Of a stretch of 64,000 nt of DNA, positions 25,267-33,716 are shown one piece after another; within the stretch, counting starts at the first letter, position 1, and each line of letters starts with the position of its first letter. Both the position numbers and the translations under genes were made by a program. Source of the stretch: Paenibacillus sp. Soil750 (GTDB lineage Bacteria > Bacillota > Bacilli > Paenibacillales > NBRC-103111); assembly GCF_001428045.1 (NCBI RefSeq), contig NZ_LMSD01000002.1:124812-188811 (forward strand), read 5' to 3'. The notes below the pieces were generated by a model. That model was given only the letters and a program-made list of their open reading frames with translations, did no database searches and was not told where the DNA came from.

Positions 25267-25461
25267 ATGAAAACCATATACGAGAATTATAGAGGATTCA
25301 AAATTAACAAAGATGATAGCACCTATAACGCTATTCACGCGGATCGCATTATATTTACTCAATCTCCGTTAAGTCAGGTTCTTGATTCAATCGATCATTA
25401 TATTGATGTGACAGGAATTTCTGAATCATCCGAAGATCTATCTTCCTTTCCGCAAAATTAA
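25267..25461 (+). CDS. Small protein (64 aa), unknown function
   Basis: ATG at 25267 follows AAGGAGAGATTGCC; the frame is open from 25225 but only this start has a good ribosome site. The product begins MKTIYENYRGFKINKDDSTY and looks like a compact alpha/beta fold with a repeated Ile/Asp pattern (VLDSIDHYIDVTGIS). It is not recognised. A possible structured region and a strong terminator follow it. Confidence 0.6.
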   Translation: MKTIYENYRGFKINKDDSTYNAIHADRIIFTQSPLSQVLDSIDHYIDVTGISESSEDLSSFPQN

Positions 25462-25574
25462 TCAAGCACTTCCACGAATGTGGATATACGAATGAATTGG
25501 AGCACACACTGTCATCTGGGTGAAGTGAGAAGGAATGCCGTAGTAAAGTTACGGCGATAAGTACGTGGATGCCA
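25462..25574 (+). ncRNA. Possible structured 3' region or small RNA
   Basis: The 113 bases between the small gene and its terminator contain CCAC-GAAT-GTGG and GCCGTA-GTAAAGT-TACGGC hairpins and purine-rich linkers, more structure than expected of a simple 3' tail. It matches no riboswitch or housekeeping RNA I recognise. Confidence 0.25.
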
Positions 25575-25609
25575 AAAACGCAACAGTCCTTTTCGGACTG
25601 TTGCGTTTT
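25575..25609 (+). terminator. Very strong intrinsic terminator
   Basis: A perfect 15-bp stem AAAACGCAACAGTCC with a five-base loop, ending in GTTTTC. It closes the transcript of the 64-residue gene and the structured tail. Confidence 0.85.
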
Positions 25610-25624
25610 CTATTTGGTGGTGGG

Positions 25625-25819
25625 AGTTAGTCGGTTTTGTCGACTAACTACACTCTCTTTGCCTCTGTTGCGCAGGAGTTAGTCGGTTTCATCGACTAAC
25701 TACACTTTCTTTGCCTCTGTTGTGGGGCAGTTAGTCGGTTTTGTCGACTAATTACACTCTCTTTGCCTCTGTTGTGTGGCAGTTAGTCGGTTTCATCGAC
25801 TAACTCCACTCTCACTCTA
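25625..25819. repeat. Tandem hairpin array A: four copies, exact 52-bp period
   Basis: Copies start at 25625, 25677, 25729 and 25781, each exactly 52 bases apart. Each begins with a palindrome AGTTAGTCG, a seven-base loop and CGACTAACT, followed by a pyrimidine-rich linker of about 27 bases containing CTTTGCCTCTGTTG; the last copy is cut short. Loops alternate GTTTTGT, GTTTCAT, GTTTTGT, GTTTCAT, implying a 104-bp dimer unit. The array lies between convergent genes. Confidence 0.92.
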
Positions 25820-25828
25820 TCGTAGCAG

Positions 25829-27331
25829 CTACAAAATCACATGCTTCAACTTCAGCAACTCTGCGACTTTCTGAAATTGGGATGCATTGTGCCCAATGGA
25901 CATCGCGCAGTGATGCGTCGGCGCTTCTGCAAACCATCGCGACATGTACGCATCCGGGTGCTCGCGGAACTTCACCGGTGTCTGCGTGTTGCCGATCTTC
26001 ATAATTGGCCCGTTCGTCGACTCGCCTTCGCTCGAGATCAGCTTCAGCTTACCATCGCCAGTCTGCGTCACATTCAGCGTCGTGATCGCGCCTGTCTTCA
26101 CCTTGGCTTCGACGGACACGCCAGTGCCCTGCTTGCCGTGATACAGCCCCATGCCGCGCAAAATCGGCTTTCCTTCGGAAATCGCGATGTGGAACGGCCC
26201 GTCATGGCCAAGCAGAATCGTCTCGTCGATATAATCCACGACGACGATTTCCGAGAAGGAGCCGCCGACGCCGAGAATATCGCTGATCTTCATCGCGACA
26301 GCCGTCTTCAGGTCTCCTTCGCCAGAGCAAGGAATGCCACGCGCTGTAAGCAGCGAGTGACCGACAATGAAGCCGCCTTGCAGCTTCTCGTATTCACCGC
26401 CTGGTGCACCGTGGTAATAGTACGACAAGGCGTCTAAATCATAGGCCCGCACAAGCTTCTCTTGCGCGGCAGCTACCCGACAAGACCACTCCAGCTGCTC
26501 CTCTGTTGGCTTCTTTGCAATCGGATCCGAAGGGGAGTCGCCGCTGATCTGGAACATGTCATGCAGTTCACCCAGCTTCCGTTTCATATCCTGTGCCGTC
26601 ACTTCTCGCAGCATGCGATCCAGATCACACATTTCAAGCACTTCCACATGCAGACCTGTCTGCGCAGAAACCATCGTAAAATCACTATACATATCGAGCA
26701 TCCCGCTATAGGTATTGCCTAAGAAACCGAAGCGGCTATGCTGCAAGGTCCTAGGTACTCCCGCTGCCCGCACCCACTCTTCAATTTCCTTCCACGCACG
26801 CACCGCCTCACGGCGCTCATTCGTCACTTCATTCGTTAATGAAATGGCTGGCGTATAGTCGAGCCCCAGCATCCCATTCACAACTCGGAATGGGATACCC
26901 GCTCGATTGAATACATTGGCGAACTCTGGCACAGGACAAGCTCCACAATGCGCCAACCATTCCCCTGTCGTAGACTGCTCATAATTAAGTCTCGCTGTTG
27001 GCTGTAAATTGAGGAAGACAACAGGTGCTTTACAGATTTGATGCACCGGTAGCACTGTAGAACTTGTGGAGTAGGTTGCTGCATGGCAGAAAACAAGATC
27101 CACTTGTCGCTCGTTCAGCCATTCGCCTGCCTTCCGCCCTTCCCCTTCCGTATCAACGAGCCCATAGTAATACACGTCAGCCCATGAGGCCATTTTGTGT
27201 TCAATAAAGCGTCCATATTCTTCTAATCGTTCTTTTAAACCAGGAAACTGCTCCCAATATGCTCGGAGTCCAACAGAATATAATCCAATTCGAGGCTTGA
27301 GGCTTGCCTTAATTGCTGGGTAAATTGACAT
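25829..27331 (-). CDS. L-fucose/L-arabinose isomerase-family protein
   Basis: 500 residues, the size of the AraA/FucI fold. The N-terminal Rossmann-like part reads PRIGLYSVGLRAYWEQFPGL and VDLVFCHAATYSTSSTVLPV, and later GGFIVGHSLLTARGIPCSGE GDLKTAVAMKISDIL carries the conserved Glu of the active site, with a C-terminal region ending in HHCAMSIGHNASQFQ. It probably isomerises or binds an aldose, but the family includes members of unknown activity. ATG at 27331 follows GGAGATGTTTCG. The 3' half is noticeably more GC-rich than its neighbours. A divergent AraC gene is likely its regulator. Confidence 0.8.
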   Translation of the reverse strand: MSIYPAIKASLKPRIGLYSVGLRAYWEQFPGLKERLEEYGRFIEHKMASWADVYYYGLVDTEGEGRKAGEWLNERQVDLVFCHAATYSTSSTVLPVHQICKAPVVFLNLQPTARLNYEQSTTGEWLAHCGACPVPEFANVFNRAGIPFRVVNGMLGLDYTPAISLTNEVTNERREAVRAWKEIEEWVRAAGVPRTLQHSRFGFLGNTYSGMLDMYSDFTMVSAQTGLHVEVLEMCDLDRMLREVTAQDMKRKLGELHDMFQISGDSPSDPIAKKPTEEQLEWSCRVAAAQEKLVRAYDLDALSYYYHGAPGGEYEKLQGGFIVGHSLLTARGIPCSGEGDLKTAVAMKISDILGVGGSFSEIVVVDYIDETILLGHDGPFHIAISEGKPILRGMGLYHGKQGTGVSVEAKVKTGAITTLNVTQTGDGKLKLISSEGESTNGPIMKIGNTQTPVKFREHPDAYMSRWFAEAPTHHCAMSIGHNASQFQKVAELLKLKHVIL

Positions 27332-27374
27332 CGAAACATCTCCATTCGTCCATAAATAATAGCTTTATAAACTT

Positions 27375-27392
27375 ATTGTAATGGCTTACAAT
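27375..27392. promoter_or_regulatory. cre-like palindrome upstream of the isomerase-like gene
   Basis: ATTGTAATGGCTTACAAT is a perfect 7-bp inverted repeat; read on the minus strand it matches the cre consensus at 15 of 16 positions. It lies 44 bases upstream of the isomerase start within the divergent promoter region. Confidence 0.5.
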
Positions 27393-27461
27393 CAAGATAA
27401 CATCCAATAATCTTGGCATATAATAATAGAATCTTGCGAAAGCCTCGGAGGCGCCTCTCTC

Positions 27462-28328
27462 ATGAAAGAAAATTTCACTACTGCATGGTCGGAAGACTCG
27501 ATTCGTTTCATTGCCAGCCCTTCCTCATTTGCCAAAACAAACCTGTTTTATGTACAAGAAATAGGTCATTTCCATACGCTTCCAGGGTATTTCACAGAAC
27601 GTGAAGGTCTTAATTCCTATTTGATTGCTTACATTTTACGAGGTAAAGGACAGTTAAGATATCGGGATAACAGCTATTCATTAGAAGCTCATCAGTTATT
27701 TTTCATCCACTGTGATAGCTACCATCATTACGCAACCCATCCCCAGGAACCACTTGAGCTTCTATGGGTACATTTTCACGGGAGTGCGTCATCAGCCTAT
27801 TATGAGCATTATGCAGCCTCACACGAGCCAGTTTTGCAGCAAAGCAACGAATCCCACGTATCCAAGCTGCTACGTCAAACATTGCAGATCCAACAACAAC
27901 GAAACGCATCAACAGAGTTCCTCACATCGAAGTTGCTCGTTGAGCTGCTGACAGAGATCGTCCTCTCTGCGCAGCAAATAGGCTTATCCGAATCGGACAA
28001 GCCTGATTACATTGATGCTATATGCCAAACCCTGGAATCCAGATTTAGGGAATCCATCTCTCTAGACGAGCTTGCTCGTGAGCATGCCGTTAGTAAATAC
28101 CATATGGCCAAACGGTTTAAGCAGTATACAGGTTTCTCGCCTCATGAATACTTGATTAGCATTCGAATGACACATGCCAAGGAACGCTTAAAATACTCTG
28201 ATATGCCTGTATCTGAAATAGCAACCACGATTGGCATCGATAACGTCAGCCACTTTATCAATCTGTTCAAAGACCGTACCGGTGACACGCCGCTGGTCTA
28301 TCGCAAGAAATGGCAGCGGCCTCGCTGA
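27462..28328 (+). CDS. AraC-family regulator
   Basis: 288 residues with an N-terminal cupin-like sensor (YLIAYILRGKGQLRYRDNSY, then HQLFFIHCDSYHHYATHP) and a C-terminal AraC domain (ISLDELAREHAVSKYHMAKR ... IGIDNVSHFINLFKDRTGDT). ATG at 27462 follows GGAGGCGCCTCTCTC. It is divergent from the isomerase-like gene across 130 bases that include the cre-like palindrome, so it most likely controls that gene. Confidence 0.88.
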   Translation: MKENFTTAWSEDSIRFIASPSSFAKTNLFYVQEIGHFHTLPGYFTEREGLNSYLIAYILRGKGQLRYRDNSYSLEAHQLFFIHCDSYHHYATHPQEPLELLWVHFHGSASSAYYEHYAASHEPVLQQSNESHVSKLLRQTLQIQQQRNASTEFLTSKLLVELLTEIVLSAQQIGLSESDKPDYIDAICQTLESRFRESISLDELAREHAVSKYHMAKRFKQYTGFSPHEYLISIRMTHAKERLKYSDMPVSEIATTIGIDNVSHFINLFKDRTGDTPLVYRKKWQRPR

Positions 28329-28375
28329 TAGAGTGGGATGTAAGGGGTTTACTTGCAATTTGCAGCTCCCTGCTC

Positions 28376-30139
28376 CTATTTCAAATCCGTCTCATCCAGC
28401 ACAGCTGGAATCTCAATCCACGCGCGTACCCCCTGATCCTCCCGCAACGCATACTGCAAGCCAAAGCCTTCCCCGAAATGCAGCTGGATCCGCTTTTGCA
28501 CATTAATAATACCGAATCCCTTACTGCTCTCTTTCCCCTGCAAAATGGCATTCAACATCCCGATATCCGCAGGGCGATAGCCGTTGTCCTCCACACTAAT
28601 AATCAGTTTACCTTCCGTATGCTTCACCTTGATCCAAAGCTCCCCATCATGGCTCATATTCTTGATTCCGTGGAGGATGGCATTCTCAATAATCGGCTGC
28701 AGGAGCACCTTTGGCATCAGATAACGTTTAGCCTCTTCTTCGATTTCCCAATACGCCTTGAATGCGTACTCATAGCGGAACAGCTGCAGCCGCACATACG
28801 CCTCCGCATGATTGATTTCTTCCATCACCGGAATGAGCAGCTTCCCCTTACTTAGCCCAATTCGCATAATGAGCGACAAATCCTTAATCATTTCCGCGGA
28901 CTCCGCTGCCCCCTCCATTAAAGTATGCCAGTAAACAGACTCCAACGTGTTATAGAGAAGATGAGGATTGATTTGTGTATGTAATATCGACAATTCAACT
29001 TCCTTATGCTTTAATTCAAGCTCATATTGATCATAAATCGTCTGATTCAATCGATTGGTCATTCGGATGAAATGATTGCTCAGCAGCACGATCTCATTTT
29101 TACTCTCCGCATGCATGGTAATGCCCAAAGCTTTTCCTGGATGATACGAATTCGTGATTCGAGCCAGTCGAGAAATTGGCTTCAAAATCGATTGTATGAA
29201 ATACATACTCGCCAAAATCAAAATAAAGAAATAAATCAACATAATCCAATCGACCAAGCGCTGAACACTGATATGATCGATAATGATCGACTGGACGGGA
29301 ACACGCATCAGCAGCTTCGTCCCCGTAAATTCACTTGTGTGAATGACCGACATGATCTCATTGCCGTTCTCAATCTGCTTATAAACCCCCTCTTCCTTGC
29401 CTTCGGGCACACCAATCTTCGAGCCAATCCCGAAGGCTTCGGTATTCGTCGCCAAGACCGTATTATCGGGATCTAGCAGCAGTATTTGGGCATCTTTATA
29501 CTTATCAAAAGGGACGAAATCTAACTGTAACGGCGTTTCAATGCCGGAAACAACCAAGTAGCCGATAACCGTTTCGCCGTTATAAATACTGTTTAGTTGC
29601 CTTAAATAGGCTACCGTTTGCGTGTTGTTCGGGTTATATCCGAATTTATCAATGACACGAATAATCCCTCTGCCTTTCGCATTGCTGACCGCTTTATACC
29701 ACGAAAGATCCGTCATATCTGTCGAATAAAACACGCCATTATTCAACAGGTCTGAATTAGGGACAAACGAATACAACTTATCCTTATCTGAGAAAAACAA
29801 GGAATATCTCACCGCATTGGTTGAATAATTGTTCAAATATTTATCTAACGCTTTGAAAATTTCAAAACGTTCATATTCAGAGGATGATGGGACGCTCACT
29901 AATTGTTGGATTTCTTGCGAAATCATAATTTTTTCCGTTTTTTCTTCAAAATCGCTGCTTTCGCGGTCTAGTGTCAAATGACTTCCCCGGACTAATTGGA
30001 GCAGAGCTGTCCCTACTTGTTCCTCCGTAATGGATTCCAACTTCTTGGCAACAACCAAATCCAACATGAGCGTTGGAATCACCACGAAGACGATTAGCAA
30101 TAGGATCAACTTTTTCATCAGCTTCATATTTTGCAGCAT
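28376..30139 (-). CDS. YesM-like sensor histidine kinase of the ABC sugar cluster
   Basis: About 587 residues from ATG at 30139 (AAGAGGG nine bases upstream; earlier in-frame ATGs reach 30160). Order: membrane helix (LILLLIVFVVIPTLMLDLVV), a large extracytoplasmic Cache-like sensor, second helix near residue 295 (LIYFFILILASMYFIQ), HAMP, His_kinase domain with HTQINPHLLYNTLESVYWHT, and HATPase with IIENAILHGIKNMS and SVEDNGYRPADIG. It lies downstream of the transporter genes and pairs with the response regulator at 33717-35039. Confidence 0.88.
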   Translation of the reverse strand: MLQNMKLMKKLILLLIVFVVIPTLMLDLVVAKKLESITEEQVGTALLQLVRGSHLTLDRESSDFEEKTEKIMISQEIQQLVSVPSSSEYERFEIFKALDKYLNNYSTNAVRYSLFFSDKDKLYSFVPNSDLLNNGVFYSTDMTDLSWYKAVSNAKGRGIIRVIDKFGYNPNNTQTVAYLRQLNSIYNGETVIGYLVVSGIETPLQLDFVPFDKYKDAQILLLDPDNTVLATNTEAFGIGSKIGVPEGKEEGVYKQIENGNEIMSVIHTSEFTGTKLLMRVPVQSIIIDHISVQRLVDWIMLIYFFILILASMYFIQSILKPISRLARITNSYHPGKALGITMHAESKNEIVLLSNHFIRMTNRLNQTIYDQYELELKHKEVELSILHTQINPHLLYNTLESVYWHTLMEGAAESAEMIKDLSLIMRIGLSKGKLLIPVMEEINHAEAYVRLQLFRYEYAFKAYWEIEEEAKRYLMPKVLLQPIIENAILHGIKNMSHDGELWIKVKHTEGKLIISVEDNGYRPADIGMLNAILQGKESSKGFGIINVQKRIQLHFGEGFGLQYALREDQGVRAWIEIPAVLDETDLK

Positions 30140-30270
30140 TTTACGCATCCCTCTTACCATCCTTTCAAAAAACTTTCCGTCAAGCTACCAGAAGAAGCAG
30201 CACCGCTGTTGGTTAGGCTATCAGTACGTTCGCTATGCCGGAAAGAAACTCCTTTAAACGCAAAAGAAAA

Positions 30271-30300
30271 CGCCTCCAGAATTCGCATTCTGAAGGACGC
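30271..30300 (-). terminator. Intra-cluster terminator or attenuator
   Basis: An imperfect stem (CAGAAT/ATTCTG extended by CC/GG pairs) with TTTTCTTTT following on the minus strand, just past the permease stop at 30307. It would reduce read-through into the kinase gene. Confidence 0.5.
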
Positions 30301-30306
30301 TTCTCC

Positions 30307-31188
30307 CTATCCTTTCACGCTCGATACTGATAAGCCACGAATCATAAACTTCTGGAAAATCAAGAAGAACAGTACCGGCGGCAGCATCGCCATGGTCAAC
30401 ACCGCAAAGCGTACACTCCATGGAATGACCGAGTTGGAATACACCACATAACGATAAATACCTGTGGCCAGCGGGTACATGCTTTTATCCGTCATCACAA
30501 TGCTCGGCCAGTAGAAATCATTCCACGTCGTCGAGAACGACAACATGAGCAGCGTGCCAATGATCGGCATTGACAGCGGAATTGCAATCCGAATGAAGGA
30601 TTTGAATTCACTTGCCCCATCGATACGCGCTGCTTCCAGCACTTCCTTGTGAATGCCATCGAAGAAATTTTTGAGCAGCAGCATGAAATAAGCATTTGCC
30701 GCCGCGGGCAACCAGAAGGCCCAGTAGGTATTGATCATTCCTAAGCTTTTCAAATTCAAAAAGTTAGGTACAATGTACGTTGCTGGCGGAATCAACAGTG
30801 TAGAGAAAAAGAATAGTGTTATCCATCGCTTGAACGGGACTTTCAAATGAGATAACGCATATGCGGCTAGCCCTATAAATAACAACGAGCACACGACATT
30901 CCCCATATAAATGAATATGGTATTTTTCAAAAACGTCAACAATGGCAGGTCGAAGCTGTTAAACGCATCGTCATAATTTTTCCAAATCCAGTGTTTCGGA
31001 AAAAAAGTGGGAGGAAAAGTGAAAAACTCTTCCCGCGTTTTCAGTGAGCCAAAAAACGTATTCAGAAACGGATAGATCGTCGTAACCGCAATCGCCACGA
31101 TAAGCAGCACCATGAGGGTGTAACCGAATTTGACGGATCCTTTTTTGAAATCATGCTGAGAAATTAATCCTCGTTCGCCTTGCTTCAT
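30307..31188 (-). CDS. ABC sugar transporter permease (CUT1, MalG/LplC type)
   Basis: 293 residues with six membrane helices. The EAA loop that contacts the ATPase reads EVLEAARIDGASEFKSFIRI near residue 190, followed by IPLSMPIIGTLLMLSFSTTW. The C-terminal helix region ends FLIFQKFMIRGLSVSSVKG, typical of this subunit. Its start overlaps the preceding permease stop by four bases. No ATPase gene is in the cluster, so a shared MsmX-like ATPase is expected elsewhere. Confidence 0.92.
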   Translation of the reverse strand: MKQGERGLISQHDFKKGSVKFGYTLMVLLIVAIAVTTIYPFLNTFFGSLKTREEFFTFPPTFFPKHWIWKNYDDAFNSFDLPLLTFLKNTIFIYMGNVVCSLLFIGLAAYALSHLKVPFKRWITLFFFSTLLIPPATYIVPNFLNLKSLGMINTYWAFWLPAAANAYFMLLLKNFFDGIHKEVLEAARIDGASEFKSFIRIAIPLSMPIIGTLLMLSFSTTWNDFYWPSIVMTDKSMYPLATGIYRYVVYSNSVIPWSVRFAVLTMAMLPPVLFFLIFQKFMIRGLSVSSVKG

Positions 31189-32096
31189 GCTTTCTCACTC
31201 CTACGCTGCATGACGTTGTAAAGGATGGTCATTCCTATGAGCACAAAGAACATCAAGCTGCCCATGGCACTCGCTTTACCGAATTCCAAATCACGGAACG
31301 CCGTGTGGTTAAGCCATAACAAGTACGTCAGCGTTGCATTATTCGGACCGCCATCCGTCATGGATAGTTGTGCTTGGAAGCCTTGAGAGGTCGTGATCAG
31401 TTGGAGAACCAACAATAATCCCATTAAGGTTTTGATGCTAGGCAAAATGATATATCGAACACGCTGCCATACACTGGCGCCATCAATTTCAGCGGCTTCG
31501 TACAAATCCTTCGGGATCCCGACGATCGCCGCAATATAGATTAACGTAGCTGCCCCAAAGCTTTGCCATGTTTCTAGAACAACAATCGAAGCCATCGCCA
31601 ATTTCGGACTAAAAAACGAAACTTGGTCTATGCCTATTTTCTGCAACAAACTGTTAATTGGCCCTACGGCATCAAAAAACCACATCCACATACCGTACAA
31701 AACAATCGCAGGCACCGCACTAGGTAAATAGCTGATGATCCGTGCTGCCCCTTGAAACCGACGAAGCTCCGAAACCGCGATGGCCACTAACGGCGGGATC
31801 CAGAAGCCCAGAATAATACCCAAAGCCATATAGATCAATGTATTCTTAATTGAAATCCAAAGTAGATCATCCTTCAGAATACTCACATAATTTGCTAAGC
31901 CAGTGAAATGATTGCCATCTACGAAATCAACGTTGTAGAAGCTATAGAAAATCCCTTTGAAAATAGGCACCCATAGAAAAATAATGAATAACACGACTTC
32001 CGGTAAAATAAACAGCGTACCCCATAAATACCAGTTCATTTTCTTCTTCGATACCCGGCTTGCTACGATCGGTTGTGAACTCAGCTCTGCATCCAT
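31185..32096 (-). CDS. ABC sugar transporter permease (CUT1, MalF/LplB type)
   Basis: 303 residues from ATG at 32096, preferred because AAGGAG lies eight bases upstream; a GTG at 32105 is too close to it. Six helices, and EAA loop DLYEAAEIDGASVWQRVRYI near residue 200, followed by ILPSIKTLMGLLLVLQLITT. It is the first permease after the binding protein and overlaps the second by four bases. Confidence 0.92.
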   Translation of the reverse strand: MDAELSSQPIVASRVSKKKMNWYLWGTLFILPEVVLFIIFLWVPIFKGIFYSFYNVDFVDGNHFTGLANYVSILKDDLLWISIKNTLIYMALGIILGFWIPPLVAIAVSELRRFQGAARIISYLPSAVPAIVLYGMWMWFFDAVGPINSLLQKIGIDQVSFFSPKLAMASIVVLETWQSFGAATLIYIAAIVGIPKDLYEAAEIDGASVWQRVRYIILPSIKTLMGLLLVLQLITTSQGFQAQLSMTDGGPNNATLTYLLWLNHTAFRDLEFGKASAMGSLMFFVLIGMTILYNVMQRRSEKA

Positions 32097-32125
32097 CCTA
32101 AACACTCCTTATAGTGAGAAAACCT

Positions 32126-32163
32126 CTACCTACAGCCACTCCAGAATAAGCGGCCGCAGGTAG
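32126..32163 (-). promoter_or_regulatory. Hairpin between binding-protein and permease genes
   Basis: CTACCTGCGGCC pairs with GGCTGTAGGTAG on the minus strand, allowing G-U pairs, with no long T tract. Such hairpins after a binding-protein gene often protect its mRNA end or limit read-through, giving more binding protein than permease. Confidence 0.45.
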
Positions 32164-32180
32164 AAGTCAGTTAGGCTTAC

Positions 32181-33608
32181 CTATTCGACCTTCACTTTGT
32201 CAAACGTTTCCGTTTGCACTTTGGTCGCGGCTTCAGACAGTGCTTTTTTCAAGTCCACATCTTTCGTTGTAAATACTTTTTGAATGACATTTGCCATTTC
32301 TGTATAGTATTTTTGAGCTTCGTATTGCGCTTCTGGCTTACCATCCCATAGAGCAAGCAATTGTGGATCGTATTTGAACACGTTATCGTACTTCGTTAAG
32401 AGATCTGTATACTTTTTACCGAAATCAGAGGAATCTTTCCAGTAGTTGATCGGTTGTGGAATGTACACGCGGTTTTTCCCTTTACGATCTTCGATTTCTT
32501 TCTTCGTGGAGTTCAAGAAATCGTCAGTGAAGTACTCATCTGTAATCCATTTGAACGCCATTTCTTGTTGGTCTTTATCGCTCTTCGGATTAATTACGCG
32601 ATAGTTACCGCCAAGTACTCCTGTATGCTTACCGCCTTTCGTAAATGAAGGCATAGGATACACAACGAGATCATCCTTACTGATGCCGCCTTCGTTGATC
32701 GCCGTATCCGCTGCGTTACCACTGCCACACATAACCATCGCGCCACGCCCTTGAGCAAATGCATTCAAAGCATCGCCATAACCAAGTGCCCAGTTCTGCG
32801 GGATCAGGTTCTCATCCTTCAGTTTCTTGTAGAATTCAAGCGCTTGCAAACCAGCATCCGAATTGAACACGCCGACTACTTTACCATTATCTAGCTTCTG
32901 TACATCGCCACCTGCAGCATACAGGAAATTCGTCCAGTTCCAACCAGCTTCCGGCCCTTTACCCATAGGAATAAAGCCTGCAATCCCTTTCGCTGGATCA
33001 TTGATTTTTCTCGCTGCGGCTAGCAGATCGTCCCATGTCCAATCCATTGGCGGAAGGTCTACGCCTTTCTCTTTGAACAGCTTTTTATTTAACGTGATCG
33101 TCATGACGTAACCATCAATCGGTACACCGTATGTTTTCCCATTAACAACAAAAGGTTTGGAAAGCAGATCATTCATATCCTTGGCATGCGCCCATGAGCT
33201 CATGGAATCGGTAATATCCGCAACCCATTTCTTATCGACAAGCACTTTGCCTTCTGTTGCATACGTCGTATACTCCGTTGGGGCACTGTTCGAAGCCATT
33301 TTGATCCCGATTTCGAGCGGATTGTACTGCCAGTCGTCTTTTTTGAAATCAGCATTCGGGAATTTCGTTTTAAATCGAGCAATCCGCTGATCTAACTGAT
33401 CATTCTTCTCTTTTTGATCGGCTTTAAAGCTTTGAGCCGTAATCGTTACTTTCTTCGCAGCAGGTGCTGTTGTTGCAGCAGCTGGTGTGGACTCTTTTGC
33501 CGCTGGAGCTGGGCTTGTCGTGCTTGATGTTCCGTTGCTTGAACTGCACCCCGCTATCAATACCGTTAACGCAATCGCACTCATTGTAGACGCTTTCTTT
33601 GCTCTCAT
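32181..33608 (-). CDS. ABC sugar-binding lipoprotein (family 1 extracellular solute-binding)
   Basis: 475 residues: signal peptide with lipobox LIAGCSSS near residue 21, a Ser/Thr/Ala-rich linker, then a periplasmic-binding fold with DGYVMTITLNKKLFKEKGVD, PPMDWTWDDLLAAARKINDP (the family signature), FAQGRGAMVMCGSGNA and a C-terminal EMAFKWITDEYF. It delivers an oligosaccharide to the two CUT1 permeases. ATG at 33608 follows GAAAGGGGAACCAAAC. The cluster layout recalls YtcQ/LplA systems for pectin-derived oligosaccharides, but the ligand cannot be told. Confidence 0.92.
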   Translation of the reverse strand: MRAKKASTMSAIALTVLIAGCSSSNGTSSTTSPAPAAKESTPAAATTAPAAKKVTITAQSFKADQKEKNDQLDQRIARFKTKFPNADFKKDDWQYNPLEIGIKMASNSAPTEYTTYATEGKVLVDKKWVADITDSMSSWAHAKDMNDLLSKPFVVNGKTYGVPIDGYVMTITLNKKLFKEKGVDLPPMDWTWDDLLAAARKINDPAKGIAGFIPMGKGPEAGWNWTNFLYAAGGDVQKLDNGKVVGVFNSDAGLQALEFYKKLKDENLIPQNWALGYGDALNAFAQGRGAMVMCGSGNAADTAINEGGISKDDLVVYPMPSFTKGGKHTGVLGGNYRVINPKSDKDQQEMAFKWITDEYFTDDFLNSTKKEIEDRKGKNRVYIPQPINYWKDSSDFGKKYTDLLTKYDNVFKYDPQLLALWDGKPEAQYEAQKYYTEMANVIQKVFTTKDVDLKKALSEAATKVQTETFDKVKVE

Positions 33609-33716
33609 GTTTGGTTCCCCTTTCGAATCGCATTCACTTGTAGTTGCTACATTTTTGATTATAAGGGGAGTTCAAGGCAAGGGCGATGTGTCGTATTACG
33701 CTTAGTATGTCGTATG

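Noticed and set aside
25625-25819. CRISPR array
   Set aside because: Period and palindromic units look superficially similar, but the linkers between palindromes are nearly identical to each other rather than unique, there are only four units and no cas genes are near.
25841-26437. Plus-strand frame of 198 codons
   Set aside because: Arises opposite the GC-rich part of the isomerase-like gene, which has clear family motifs on the minus strand.
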